A stretch of 64,000 nucleotides of DNA, from assembly GCA_012960755.1 (NCBI GenBank), contig DUAT01000057.1:353909-417908 (forward strand), given 5' to 3'. This document shows, piece by piece, positions 1-8,082 of this stretch (position 1 is its first letter; every line of letters starts with the position of its first letter). The notes under the pieces were generated by a model, which saw only the letters and a program-made list of their open reading frames with translations, was not told the origin of the DNA and did not search any database. Both the position numbers and the translations under genes were made by a program. This DNA is from Gammaproteobacteria bacterium (GTDB lineage Bacteria > Pseudomonadota > Gammaproteobacteria > Pseudomonadales > Azotimanducaceae_A).

Positions 1-1872
1 ATGCTCATACAGAAATCGCGCAACGGCAAAATTTCTGCCATCGTCGATTATGTCAACATCATCACCAGAAGGAATTTCAGTTCCCTTCCACACAACATCG
101 TCTTCTGCAGCGGCCAGGACCCCGTAACGCACATTACCCAGAGCCCCCGTTATTTTTGACGCCCCTAGCAGATCTGTAGGCATGTCTCGTTCGCCCCGAT
201 TAGGGACCACACCATCGGGTACAGTGACCTGGTTGGCTGTGCCACCAATGCGCCTTGTATTCATCAGCGAGATTGGGGTTGGTACAAATGCGCTCGAAAA
301 CACCTTGCGCGAAGTCGTCGCGAAATTGTCGTTGGTGATGGTTCGAAGAATGTTACCCGGATTCGATCTGGGTGTGCTGTTAAAAATCTCGTTGCCTTCG
401 AGGAAAAACAAGCGTTTCTCAGGAAAGTAAGTCTCAAACGCTGTCAGGTTAAGAACCACATTGTCCGCCTCGACTGCACCGAAATCCGGCAGTAAGCTCA
501 GAGACAACTCCAGTTTCGGCGACGGTTTCCAGGACAGGTCGAAACCTGCGCGAACCTCTTCTTCATCCCTGGCCTTGTCCATCATCGAAGAAGCGTACGG
601 GATAATCGAGAACTGCTGAATCGGTTGTACACCTTCCACGTTAAAAGTATTCAGCGCAGAAACAAAACGTGATGATGCGTAAGGGTGTCCCGGCCACTGG
701 TATCGCTCGTTTGAATGGGATACCTGGCGGCTGACGGCAAACCCTATTTTTCGCGGTCCCTGGGTTTCCGGCATACTCATCATCGACCAGGGTAAGAACA
801 TCTCGATGCTCCAGCCATCATCCAATCTGGCCGATTTACCCCTCCAGGGTCCATCCCAGTCCCGTTGGTAATTCCGCTCCGGTAAAACCTTGCCGTCCAT
901 GACGGAATCTCCCAGCGCAATAATAAACCAGTAGGCAATTAGTCCCTGCCCTGTTGCATCAATGGTGATGCCAAACGTATCCCTGTCAATAAAATCATCA
1001 CGGTTCGACATTCGGGAAACGAGGGTTTCAGGTGGCTGACGCATGATAGAACTGACATAAAGACCTTTCTCCGTGGCGAACATCCGCATTTCTGTCGGGT
1101 AATGGCCCGATTCCCCGGTACCTGGTACCGCAACAATCATATTGTCGTGCAAGGATATCCCCTGCCAGATGGCCTCGTCGACGATGCCATCGAGCAATAC
1201 ATTCACGTCGGAGTGGGAAAAGTTTGATATCGTGATCTGGTGAACCGGAATTCCCTCAATGGTTTCAAGCAGGGTTTCACCCCCATAGATACGTTCGGTT
1301 TTAGCTACCTGGTTCAATGCCGGTGAGCTCTTCACCGATGCCACAGTAATATCGGGTTGCTGTTCGTTAGTGGCTTCTTCAACTGCTTCTTCGAAGGAAG
1401 TCACCAAAGACTCAACCGTAGCGCTGTTTGGAATCAGTGGCCAGGCATCTTTGAAACCTTTCTTGCGGAGCTCGGTGACAAGATCCTGGGGTTGCGAACG
1501 GCTAATCAAGACTCGATACCAGACCCGGGAATTTACTTGAGTTTCTACAATAGAGGCATCCAGTGATAACCGTTTGCGTACTTCATTGCGGGCTCTTTTC
1601 GCATTTTCAAGCTGTTGAAAACTACCCACCACAGCCGCCGGGCTTTTAGGAACTTCAGTTAGAACAGGAGCCTCAGCCAGAACAGGAGCCTCAGCCAGAA
1701 CAGGAGCCTCAGCCAGAACCGAAGCTTTGGCAACAGAAACCTCGGGTAACAATGCATCAGCAGTAACCCCAGATGATATCAACCACAGCACCAGCGTCGG
1801 AATCAACAATACAATCGAAGCCCGTCCCCTATGAATTGATTCTCTGACTCTGACAGATACGATTGGCAGCAC
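1..1872 (-). CDS. SPOR-domain DUF5916-like outer-membrane beta-barrel protein (3' end cut by window)
   Basis: The frame is open for 624 codons from a GTG at 1872 to the left edge, so the C-terminus is missing. The GTG follows AGGAG by a short spacer and lies 9 bp after the MarR stop, so the two genes are probably cotranscribed. Residues 1-40 form a signal peptide with a long basic start and hydrophobic core. Residues 53-70 are three copies of LAEAPV. Residues ~80-150 look like a SPOR fold (WYRVLISRSQPQDLV..., PLIP), which in other proteins binds denuded peptidoglycan. Residues ~225-400 resemble the CBM9-like N-domain of the DUF5916 family, with the family-typical stretch RYQWPGHPYASS. From ~410 on, alternating strands with the family-typical YFPEKRLFFLEG suggest a beta-barrel. 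Inference: an outer-membrane protein tethered to peptidoglycan; the substrate is unknown. Confidence 0.75.
   Translation of the reverse strand, partial: MLPIVSVRVRESIHRGRASIVLLIPTLVLWLISSGVTADALLPEVSVAKASVLAEAPVLAEAPVLAEAPVLTEVPKSPAAVVGSFQQLENAKRARNEVRKRLSLDASIVETQVNSRVWYRVLISRSQPQDLVTELRKKGFKDAWPLIPNSATVESLVTSFEEAVEEATNEQQPDITVASVKSSPALNQVAKTERIYGGETLLETIEGIPVHQITISNFSHSDVNVLLDGIVDEAIWQGISLHDNMIVAVPGTGESGHYPTEMRMFATEKGLYVSSIMRQPPETLVSRMSNRDDFIDRDTFGITIDATGQGLIAYWFIIALGDSVMDGKVLPERNYQRDWDGPWRGKSARLDDGWSIEMFLPWSMMSMPETQGPRKIGFAVSRQVSHSNERYQWPGHPYASSRFVSALNTFNVEGVQPIQQFSIIPYASSMMDKARDEEEVRAGFDLSWKPSPKLELSLSLLPDFGAVEADNVVLNLTAFETYFPEKRLFFLEGNEIFNSTPRSNPGNILRTITNDNFATTSRKVFSSAFVPTPISLMNTRRIGGTANQVTVPDGVVPNRGERDMPTDLLGASKITGALGNVRYGVLAAAEDDVVWKGTEIPSGDDVDIIDDGRNFAVARFLYEH
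1663..1716 (-). repeat. Three perfect 18-bp tandem repeats coding LAEAPV
   Basis: Three identical 18-bp units stand head to tail inside the SPOR/DUF5916-like gene. They lengthen the Ala/Pro/Glu linker between signal peptide and SPOR domain in frame. A fourth, diverged unit (LTEVPK) follows, so the array probably grew by slippage and may vary in copy number between strains. Confidence 0.95.
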
Positions 1873-1881
1873 GTTGGACTC

Positions 1882-2334
1882 CTACTTTTTTTCAGACAAC
1901 AAGCGGCATCCATTCTGTTTGACCTTGAGCAATAGATTGGTCAGCAGATCCAGTTCTGCTTCGTCGATACCTTCAAAAAAATCGTCTATTGTTTCCCTTC
2001 CCAGGGTGATAATGACCGGTACCAGCTTCGCCGTAGGGTCCGTCAGGTAAACGCGCTTCACGCGACGGTCTGTCTCATCATCCTTTCGGGACACGAGACC
2101 TTTGCTTTCCATTCGATCAACCAGGCCTGTGACACCCATGCGGCTGAGATCGAGAATTTCACTTAATTCGGTCTGGCTGATACCTGGTGTCCGCCAGATA
2201 TACAGCACGGCACGCCAGTGAGTACGAGTTAGCCCATAAGGCTTAAGACGCTCGTCCAGCACAGAAGTTAGCTGCCTTGCGATATCATGAACGAGGAAGC
2301 CAAATCCCCGTTCCAACTGATCCATCTCTACCAT
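1882..2334 (-). CDS. MarR-family transcriptional regulator
   Basis: 150 residues, the usual MarR length. A winged helix-turn-helix spans about residues 35-100: the DNA-reading region has ISQTELSEILDLSRMGVTGLVDRMESKG followed by the wing RKDDETDRRVKRVYLT, with the family's D-R-R basic pattern. Long helices at both ends would form the dimer. MarR proteins usually repress their own operon and release DNA on binding a small phenolic or lipophilic ligand. The gene sits 9 bp before the outer-membrane protein gene, and three overlapping palindromes lie just in front of it, which fits autoregulation of this pair. A second ATG three codons in could be the real start; neither has a strong ribosome-binding site. 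Confidence 0.9.
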   Translation of the reverse strand: MVEMDQLERGFGFLVHDIARQLTSVLDERLKPYGLTRTHWRAVLYIWRTPGISQTELSEILDLSRMGVTGLVDRMESKGLVSRKDDETDRRVKRVYLTDPTAKLVPVIITLGRETIDDFFEGIDEAELDLLTNLLLKVKQNGCRLLSEKK

Positions 2335-2364
2335 CTGGGTATGTTTTTATAGCGGTGGCTTAAT

Positions 2365-2399
2365 ATATACCATGTATATTGTAAACAATAGTTACTATT
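2365..2399. promoter_or_regulatory. Three overlapping perfect palindromes before the MarR gene (candidate operators)
   Basis: Within 35 AT-rich bases there are three perfect inverted repeats: ATATAC-CAT-GTATAT (2365-2379), TATTGT-AA-ACAATA (2377-2390) and AATAGT-T-ACTATT (2387-2399). They overlap end to end and sit 31 bp upstream of the MarR start, where its promoter should be. MarR dimers bind palindromes of about this size. Binding is inferred from place and symmetry only. Confidence 0.6.
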
Positions 2400-2462
2400 T
2401 GCCAATAATATATCGGGTTATAGGAATAACAAATGATTTTGGCAGGGGAACTAAACTTGCGG

Positions 2463-3722
2463 CTAGTGGATAACGACCTGGTTGCGGCCCTGATGTTTGG
2501 CCTGATACAGGCAGCCGTCAGCGGTTTTGATGACATCTTCGAAATTGTCTGTTTTTGTCCAGCAAACGCCAAAGCTTACGGTCATTCGAATTTTATTTTC
2601 GCCGTAGATATAAGGTGAATTCTCGATTCTGGTGCGTAGGCTCTCGAAAGTTTCATCAATTCCGACCGTTTCATCCTCACACATGAGAATACAGAATTCT
2701 TCCCCACCAAAGCGTGCTACAACAGCCTGGCCCTTGAAATGGCTATCCAAAAGCCTGGCAATATGTTTCAACGCCTCGTCACCAGCATCGTGACCATAAG
2801 TATCATTGATGATCTTAAAATGATCGATGTCGGCCATGGCAGCAACCAGATAACCACCGCTTTGTTTGGCCTCCTCGCCCATGATATGTCCGCGTTCAAA
2901 CAGATAGCGACGATTGCGCAATCCCGTCAGGTAGTCTGTGATCAGCGAGTCCTGCAAAGCATGGATATGCTCTAGCATTTCAACGTTCTGAGAGACTCGC
3001 AAGAAAAACTCCTCGTTCAGAAATGGCTTCGTCACAAAGTCATTGGCACCCACCTTGATGAACCTGGCTGACAAGGCGTGGTTCCCATAGGATGAGACAC
3101 CAATAATGGCAACCTGACGCTTTGAAAAACGACTGCGGATTTTTTTTGTGAGCTCGAATCCATCCAGGTTTGGCATATTGTAATCTGTGATAATCAGGAG
3201 CGTGTCCGGATTTTCATCCAGTACATTTAAAGCCTCAATACCATCGGTTGCTTCAATCACCTGGAATTTGTAGCGAAGCAGCAGTGTTCGGATCTGAAAA
3301 CGAGCCGTTTTCGAATCATCGACGATAAGAACTTTTACGAACTGGTTTTGATGTAACCGTTTGACCATTGAAATAACATATTCCATGCTCGCCGGGCTGT
3401 CTTTGACGACATAGTCAATAATGTTCCGCTGCAGCAGATGGTTACGTAAATCTTCGCTGAACTGACTAGAGAAGACGATAGACGGAATGGATTTTTCGAT
3501 GGCCATATCGACAATTTCACCGTCCCTGGCATCAGGCAGTTTCAGGTCCAGAAGTGCGAGGAAGAAATCACCGCCACGCAGGTCAATAATCTCCCGTGCC
3601 TGCTCAAAGGTTTCGGCACAGGTAACTTTGAAGCCCAATTGGTTTTCTATCTGGCTTTTGATTACAGTGCGAAAAAACTTCCCGTCTTCAACTAAAAGTA
3701 TTTCAACATGGCTGCCAACCAT
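2463..3722 (-). CDS. PleD-like response regulator with two receivers and a GGDEF diguanylate cyclase domain
   Basis: 419 residues. Receiver 1 (about 6-122) has the acceptor Asp59 in LLDLKLPD. Receiver 2 (about 129-245) has VDDSK, acceptor Asp180 in ITDYNMPNLDG and Lys232. The GGDEF domain (about 260-419) starts with DYLTGLRNRRY and carries an intact GGEEF at 339-343, so it should make cyclic di-GMP from two GTP. The RxxD product-inhibition site normally five residues before GGEEF is absent (FKGQAVVA there), so feedback inhibition through that site is unlikely. The domain order matches PleD. No sensor kinase is next to it, so its input is unknown. It is separated from the MarR gene by the palindrome region and is probably an independent unit. 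Confidence 0.93.
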   Translation of the reverse strand: MVGSHVEILLVEDGKFFRTVIKSQIENQLGFKVTCAETFEQAREIIDLRGGDFFLALLDLKLPDARDGEIVDMAIEKSIPSIVFSSQFSEDLRNHLLQRNIIDYVVKDSPASMEYVISMVKRLHQNQFVKVLIVDDSKTARFQIRTLLLRYKFQVIEATDGIEALNVLDENPDTLLIITDYNMPNLDGFELTKKIRSRFSKRQVAIIGVSSYGNHALSARFIKVGANDFVTKPFLNEEFFLRVSQNVEMLEHIHALQDSLITDYLTGLRNRRYLFERGHIMGEEAKQSGGYLVAAMADIDHFKIINDTYGHDAGDEALKHIARLLDSHFKGQAVVARFGGEEFCILMCEDETVGIDETFESLRTRIENSPYIYGENKIRMTVSFGVCWTKTDNFEDVIKTADGCLYQAKHQGRNQVVIH

Positions 3723-3900
3723 TCAGCGGTATCCTTGCTAGTTTGCCAACTTCTATGACCAGCTTGGCTCATTCGCTAATCATATATCTGAACGGGTGTT
3801 CTTGTCCATGGTGCGTCGACCCTCCCTGCCAAACGGTTCACTTTCTCACCTCTCTCTTGCCAGAAGATAATTCAGTGTTACAGTAACTCAAGAAGTATCC

Positions 3901-3916
3901 TTCACAATCGTGTGAA
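3901..3916. promoter_or_regulatory. Inverted repeat TTCACA-N4-TGTGAA before the ABC importer operon
   Basis: A perfect 6-bp inverted repeat with a 4-bp centre lies 38 bp upstream of the substrate-binding protein start, in the expected promoter zone. It could be an operator for the transport operon. The half-sites face opposite to a CRP site, so this is not a standard CRP box. Symmetry and position are the only evidence. Confidence 0.3.
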
Positions 3917-3953
3917 ACGCGCACGAAAACAATAAAAAAGGATATCAATTGCG

Positions 3954-5948
3954 ATGCCAACAGGAAGAACGATATTCAGCCCGGTTGCAGTATTGGTTTA
4001 CTGCCTGTCAGGCACGAGTACTACCCTGGCATCAGGGCTCCTGGGGTTAGAGCACGACTGGCCTCAAGCCTGGTTCGAAGCTGCGAAAACCGCGAGCGAA
4101 ATGGGTATCACCGAATTCTCCCAGAGCCCCGTTCTTGATGAACTGGATTTGCCGTCCGTAGAAAAACGTTTACCCGATGATCCTCTGGTGATTGTGCCGC
4201 TGAATGACATAGGTATCTACGGCGGCCGGGCACATATATCCGCTAACGATGGATGGCAATTCTTTAACTGGGAACATGCACTAACCATTTCCGCAGATAT
4301 GCGTTCCTTTCTACCCAATCTCGCCGAATACTGGACAGTGAGCGAAGATGGCCGAACCATCACACTGAAGTTAAGAAAAGGCATCAAATGGTCAGATGGT
4401 GCTCCGCTCACCAGTGACGATTTCATGTTTACCTTTAACAATATCTGGCTCGATAAGGAGTTCTCCCCGGTGACTTCCCGGCTCATCCTTGGCGGCGAAA
4501 TTGTCAAAATTGACGCACTGACGTTCAAATATGTGTTCAAAGACCCAAATCCGCTGTTTGTCAATCTCATCGCCCAGTACGGTCACCGTATGGTCGACCC
4601 GAAACACTATTACCAGAAATTCCATCCCAGCTTTACGAACCGGGATGATGTGATAAAGCACGTCGAATCACTGGGGTACATAAACTGGACGACGTTCATG
4701 ACCGCCAATCGGGAAGGGAGGATCAAGGAAAGTGTCAACGCCCCAACTTTGCGAGCCTATAAAATTGTTAGCCGCACACCGGCGTTGATTCGATTTGAAC
4801 GCAACCCCTATTACTTTAAAGTTGACCCTCAGGGGCAGCAACTGCCCTACATCGATGCAATCGATGCTGAGGTTATAACCAATGCCGAAGTTATTGCCGC
4901 CAAAGCATCTACCGGGCAACTGGATTTTGCTGCTTTCGCCCTTCGCACCCAGGATTTTCCGCTATTAAAACTCGGAGAAAGGACCGGCGTCGTCAAAGTA
5001 CATGAATGGAAAAGATTACACACCAGTGATGTTGTTATCCAGATGAACTTCAACCATGCAAACCCCCGATTAAGGCAGGTATACTGGGACCTGCGGTTTC
5101 GCCAGGCACTTTCGATTGCAATTAATCGAAACGAAATGAATGAGATAATTTATTTTGGGCGCGGCACTCCGCACCAGGTGACGGTCCACCCTTCCAGCTC
5201 ATTCTATGAGCCTCATTTCGCGACCTCCTACATCCAGTATGATCCACAGCAGGCACGATCCCTGCTGGACGAAATGGGTCTCAAGGATATTGACGATGAC
5301 GGCCTGAGAGAATACGCCGACGGCTCAAAGTTTACCATCACGATTGAGTTCTATGACTTCGAAACACCGAAGGGAATTTCCATGGAGCTGGTTGCAAGTT
5401 ACTGGCGCGAGGTAGGAATCGATCTTCGTCTCAAACTGGTTGATGGCAACCTGCAGTCGGTCCGTGCGGAAGCGGGTGAAATGGAGATGACACTGTGGCA
5501 TGGAGATAAATCCACGGACATATTGTTTCCCTTGATACCCTACTGGTGGGCACCCCGCTCAACGGCATGGGACCTGTGCATGTGGAATGACTGGGCACGT
5601 TACTATCAAACCGATGGACGACTGGGGGAAAAGCCGCCAGCTATCATTAAACAATTGCAGGACTGGACCGATGAAATGCGGATCACCATGGATAACCAGC
5701 AGCGAATCACAATTGGGAAGAAAATTCTCCAAAGCAATGCAGATAATCTCTGGACTATTGGCACCGTTGGCCTGGCGCCGCAACCCATACTTGTCTCCAG
5801 AAGGTTACAGAACGTTTCTGCCCATGGAATCTGGGGTTGGGACAATCGCTGGACACTTGCTTATCACCCTGCCACCTGGTACTTAAACGATCCGGATGTT
5901 GACACCGCAAAGGGCTTAAAAGTCGTAGCCAGTGGTAATTCTCAATGA
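3954..5948 (+). CDS. ABC transporter substrate-binding protein, family 5 (oligopeptide/nickel type)
   Basis: 664 residues, longer than the ~530 of classic DppA/OppA. An N-terminal hydrophobic stretch ending near LASG looks like a signal peptide, so the product should be periplasmic. The family-5 fold is recognisable from about residue 100: LAEYWTVSEDGRTITLKLRKGIKWSDGAPLTSDDFMFTF is the classic SBP_bac_5 signature region, and FRQALSIAINRNEM (about 380-395) is the conserved central motif. An AAGGA-like ribosome-binding site precedes the ATG. It heads a tightly packed operon with two permeases and two ATPases; its stop overlaps the next start by 4 bp. The substrate is probably a peptide or similar compound; the downstream oxidation genes hint that it may not be an ordinary dipeptide. 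Confidence 0.9.
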   Translation: MPTGRTIFSPVAVLVYCLSGTSTTLASGLLGLEHDWPQAWFEAAKTASEMGITEFSQSPVLDELDLPSVEKRLPDDPLVIVPLNDIGIYGGRAHISANDGWQFFNWEHALTISADMRSFLPNLAEYWTVSEDGRTITLKLRKGIKWSDGAPLTSDDFMFTFNNIWLDKEFSPVTSRLILGGEIVKIDALTFKYVFKDPNPLFVNLIAQYGHRMVDPKHYYQKFHPSFTNRDDVIKHVESLGYINWTTFMTANREGRIKESVNAPTLRAYKIVSRTPALIRFERNPYYFKVDPQGQQLPYIDAIDAEVITNAEVIAAKASTGQLDFAAFALRTQDFPLLKLGERTGVVKVHEWKRLHTSDVVIQMNFNHANPRLRQVYWDLRFRQALSIAINRNEMNEIIYFGRGTPHQVTVHPSSSFYEPHFATSYIQYDPQQARSLLDEMGLKDIDDDGLREYADGSKFTITIEFYDFETPKGISMELVASYWREVGIDLRLKLVDGNLQSVRAEAGEMEMTLWHGDKSTDILFPLIPYWWAPRSTAWDLCMWNDWARYYQTDGRLGEKPPAIIKQLQDWTDEMRITMDNQQRITIGKKILQSNADNLWTIGTVGLAPQPILVSRRLQNVSAHGIWGWDNRWTLAYHPATWYLNDPDVDTAKGLKVVASGNSQ

Positions 5949-6928
5949 GGCCTTACATTGTCTCCCGAATCCTCGGAATGTTTCCGACCCTGGCTTTAAT
6001 CTCGATTATCGTCTTTTTTATTATCCAACTGCCCCCCGGTGACATTGTTACATCGGAGTTGAATCGAATGGCTTCCGAGGGAATTCAGGTCACCGACGAG
6101 GAAGTGCAGAACCTGCGCGCCCAGTATAACCTCGACGAACCACTGCCTATGCAGTATCTGAGGTGGATCGGCAATTTTGTCATGGGCGACATGGGTTATT
6201 CTTTTGTCCTGGCCCAGCCGGTGAATGAACTGGTCTGGGAACGCCTCGGTTATACCCTGCTGATTACCATTTCAGCTCTGCTGTTCACCTGGGTTATGGC
6301 ATTGCCATTCGGGATCTATTCTGCTGTTCGTCAGTACTCCATTGGTGACTATACTTTAACTACCATTGGCCTTATTGGTCTCGCAACACCTAACTTTCTG
6401 CTGGCATTAATTTTAATGTACGTCGGCTACGAGTGGTTTGGTGTCAGTATCGGTGGGCTCTTTTCACTGGAGTACCAGGGAGCGCCCTGGAGCATGGCAA
6501 AACTAAGAGACCTACTGGCACATCTCTGGATACCGACCATCGTGGTCGGTATGGGTGGTGCCGCGGTCACCATGCGTATTCTGCGGGCAAATCTCCTTGA
6601 CGAACTGAATAAACCCTATGTTGTTACTGCGCGGGCCAAAGGAGTCGGCCCCATTAAACTCATCCTGAAGTATCCGCTTCGAATCGCCATCAATCCTTTT
6701 ATCAGTACTCTGGGATTGTTACTCCCGACACTGATCTCCGGAGAAGCTATTGTAGCGATGGTGCTAAACCTGCCGACCACGGGTCCGATACTCTTGCAAG
6801 CATTATTGGCACAGGATATGTATCTGGCTGGTAGTTTTTTGATGTTACTTGCCGTATTGACGGTCGTTGGAATGTTGATATCAGACCTGCTATTAGCCCT
6901 GGCAGATCCAAGGATTCGATATGAATGA
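5945..6928 (+). CDS. ABC transporter permease, DppB/OppB-like
   Basis: 327 residues with about six membrane helices. The N-terminal helix motif (MRPYIVSRILGMFPTLALIS) and the first periplasmic region with LRAQYNLDEPLPMQYLRWIGNFVMGDMGYSF are diagnostic of the DppB type. The cytoplasmic coupling loop EAA motif is seen in YVVTARAKGVGPIKLILKYPLR (about 220-242), which docks on the ATPases. The start overlaps the stop of the binding-protein gene by ATGA, so translation is coupled. It forms the membrane channel with the DppC-like partner downstream. Confidence 0.93.
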   Translation: MRPYIVSRILGMFPTLALISIIVFFIIQLPPGDIVTSELNRMASEGIQVTDEEVQNLRAQYNLDEPLPMQYLRWIGNFVMGDMGYSFVLAQPVNELVWERLGYTLLITISALLFTWVMALPFGIYSAVRQYSIGDYTLTTIGLIGLATPNFLLALILMYVGYEWFGVSIGGLFSLEYQGAPWSMAKLRDLLAHLWIPTIVVGMGGAAVTMRILRANLLDELNKPYVVTARAKGVGPIKLILKYPLRIAINPFISTLGLLLPTLISGEAIVAMVLNLPTTGPILLQALLAQDMYLAGSFLMLLAVLTVVGMLISDLLLALADPRIRYE

Positions 6929-6934
6929 CCTGCC

Positions 6935-6962
6935 ATGACTGATCTGTTATGACCGATCTGCT
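6935..6962 (+). repeat. Tandem 14-bp repeat forming two MTDLL mini-ORFs between the permease genes
   Basis: Two near-identical 14-bp units (ATGACTGATCTGTT and ATGACCGATCTGCT) stand directly before the DppC-like start. Each reads ATG...TGA as the same 5-codon peptide MTDLL, and each stop overlaps the next ATG as ATGA; the second stop overlaps the permease ATG itself. A third, shorter unit starting ATGACC (6925) overlaps the DppB-like stop. The permease start has no Shine-Dalgarno sequence, so a stop-restart chain could deliver ribosomes to it. That role is inferred; the arrangement is directly visible. Confidence 0.7.
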
Positions 6963-8081
6963 ATGAACAGTTACGCCGGTGAACTACCTCTAACCGCCAC
7001 CGCGACGCCTGCGCAACTGGCCTGGCGACGGTTCAAGCGGCACCGACTGGCATATGCCAGTGGGGTCTTTCTGTTGTTTCTCTATACCGTAGCTGTTCTT
7101 TGCGAATTCATCTCACCCTACGCAACCGATACCCGCAATGTGCTCGCAATCAATGCCCCGCCCATGTCGGTACATTTTGTAGATATGAACGGCGACTTCC
7201 ATATCCGACCCTTTGTCTATGGCTATGATATGACGGTGAACGATGACACATGGATGCGGGAATACACCGAGAATCCAGAGAAACGCTACCCGATTTTCTT
7301 TTTCGCCAGAGGGTCAACTTACGAGTTCTGGAATCTTTTCGAATCTGACCGGCATTTATTTACTACTGAAGATCATGGTTACTTACACTTATTTGGCACG
7401 GACAAACTCGGTCGAGACCTGTTCACCCGGATAATGTACGGCGCACGCATTTCCCTCTCCATTGGACTTATCGGTGTCATCATCACCCTGACTCTTGGGT
7501 TGTTGCTCGGTGGTCTTGCTGGTTATCTCGGGGGCCTCACAGATCGCATGGTGCAGCGCCTTATCGAAGTACTTCAATCGATACCCACCCTGCCCCTGTG
7601 GATGGCACTGTCAGCAGCATTACCCGTCGCATGGTCCTCCCTGCGGGTTTACTTTGGCGTCACCATAATCCTTTCGTTATTTGGCTGGCCGACCCTGGCA
7701 CGGCAGGTCAGGGGGCGATTTCTTGCCCTCCGGGAAGAGGAGTTCGTCATTGCGGCGCGCTTACTCGGCGCAGGTAGACTACGGGTGATTTTTCGGCATA
7801 TGCTGCCAAGCTTTGCTAGCCACACAATTACCACGGCCACCCTGGCGGTACCTGGCATGATCCTGGGAGAGACAGCCTTAAGTTTCCTGGGCATTGGGCT
7901 ACGACCCCCAGTTGTCAGTTGGGGAGTGCTCATGCAGCAGGCGCAAAATTATCAGGTTATTGTCATGACTCCCTGGCTGTTGTTGCCCGGTTTGTTTGTG
8001 GTCCTGACGGTGTTGTCATTCAACTTGCTCGGTGATGGTCTTCGTGACGCAGCTGACCCTTACAACACGGCTGGGCTATAG
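6963..8081 (+). CDS. ABC transporter permease, DppC/OppC-like, with long periplasmic insert
   Basis: 372 residues against ~300 for DppC. The N-terminus has the family-typical QLAWRRFKRHRLA before helix 1. Between helix 1 and the core, residues ~55-145 form a long extracytoplasmic loop rich in aromatic residues, as in YejE-type permeases. The DppC hallmark HLFGTDKLGRDLFTRIMYGARISLSIG follows at about 139-165, and the EAA loop is REEEFVIAARLLGAGRLRVIFRHMLP. The motif LSFLGIGLRPPVVSWGVLM near the end is also typical. No ribosome-binding site precedes the ATG; see the mini-ORF repeat upstream. It ends 1 bp before the next gene. Confidence 0.92.
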   Translation: MNSYAGELPLTATATPAQLAWRRFKRHRLAYASGVFLLFLYTVAVLCEFISPYATDTRNVLAINAPPMSVHFVDMNGDFHIRPFVYGYDMTVNDDTWMREYTENPEKRYPIFFFARGSTYEFWNLFESDRHLFTTEDHGYLHLFGTDKLGRDLFTRIMYGARISLSIGLIGVIITLTLGLLLGGLAGYLGGLTDRMVQRLIEVLQSIPTLPLWMALSAALPVAWSSLRVYFGVTIILSLFGWPTLARQVRGRFLALREEEFVIAARLLGAGRLRVIFRHMLPSFASHTITTATLAVPGMILGETALSFLGIGLRPPVVSWGVLMQQAQNYQVIVMTPWLLLPGLFVVLTVLSFNLLGDGLRDAADPYNTAGL

Positions 8082-8082
8082 C

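Noticed and set aside
4217..4919. Overlapping minus-strand open frames inside the substrate-binding protein gene
   Set aside because: They have no family features and run against a well-supported coding frame; shadows of that gene.
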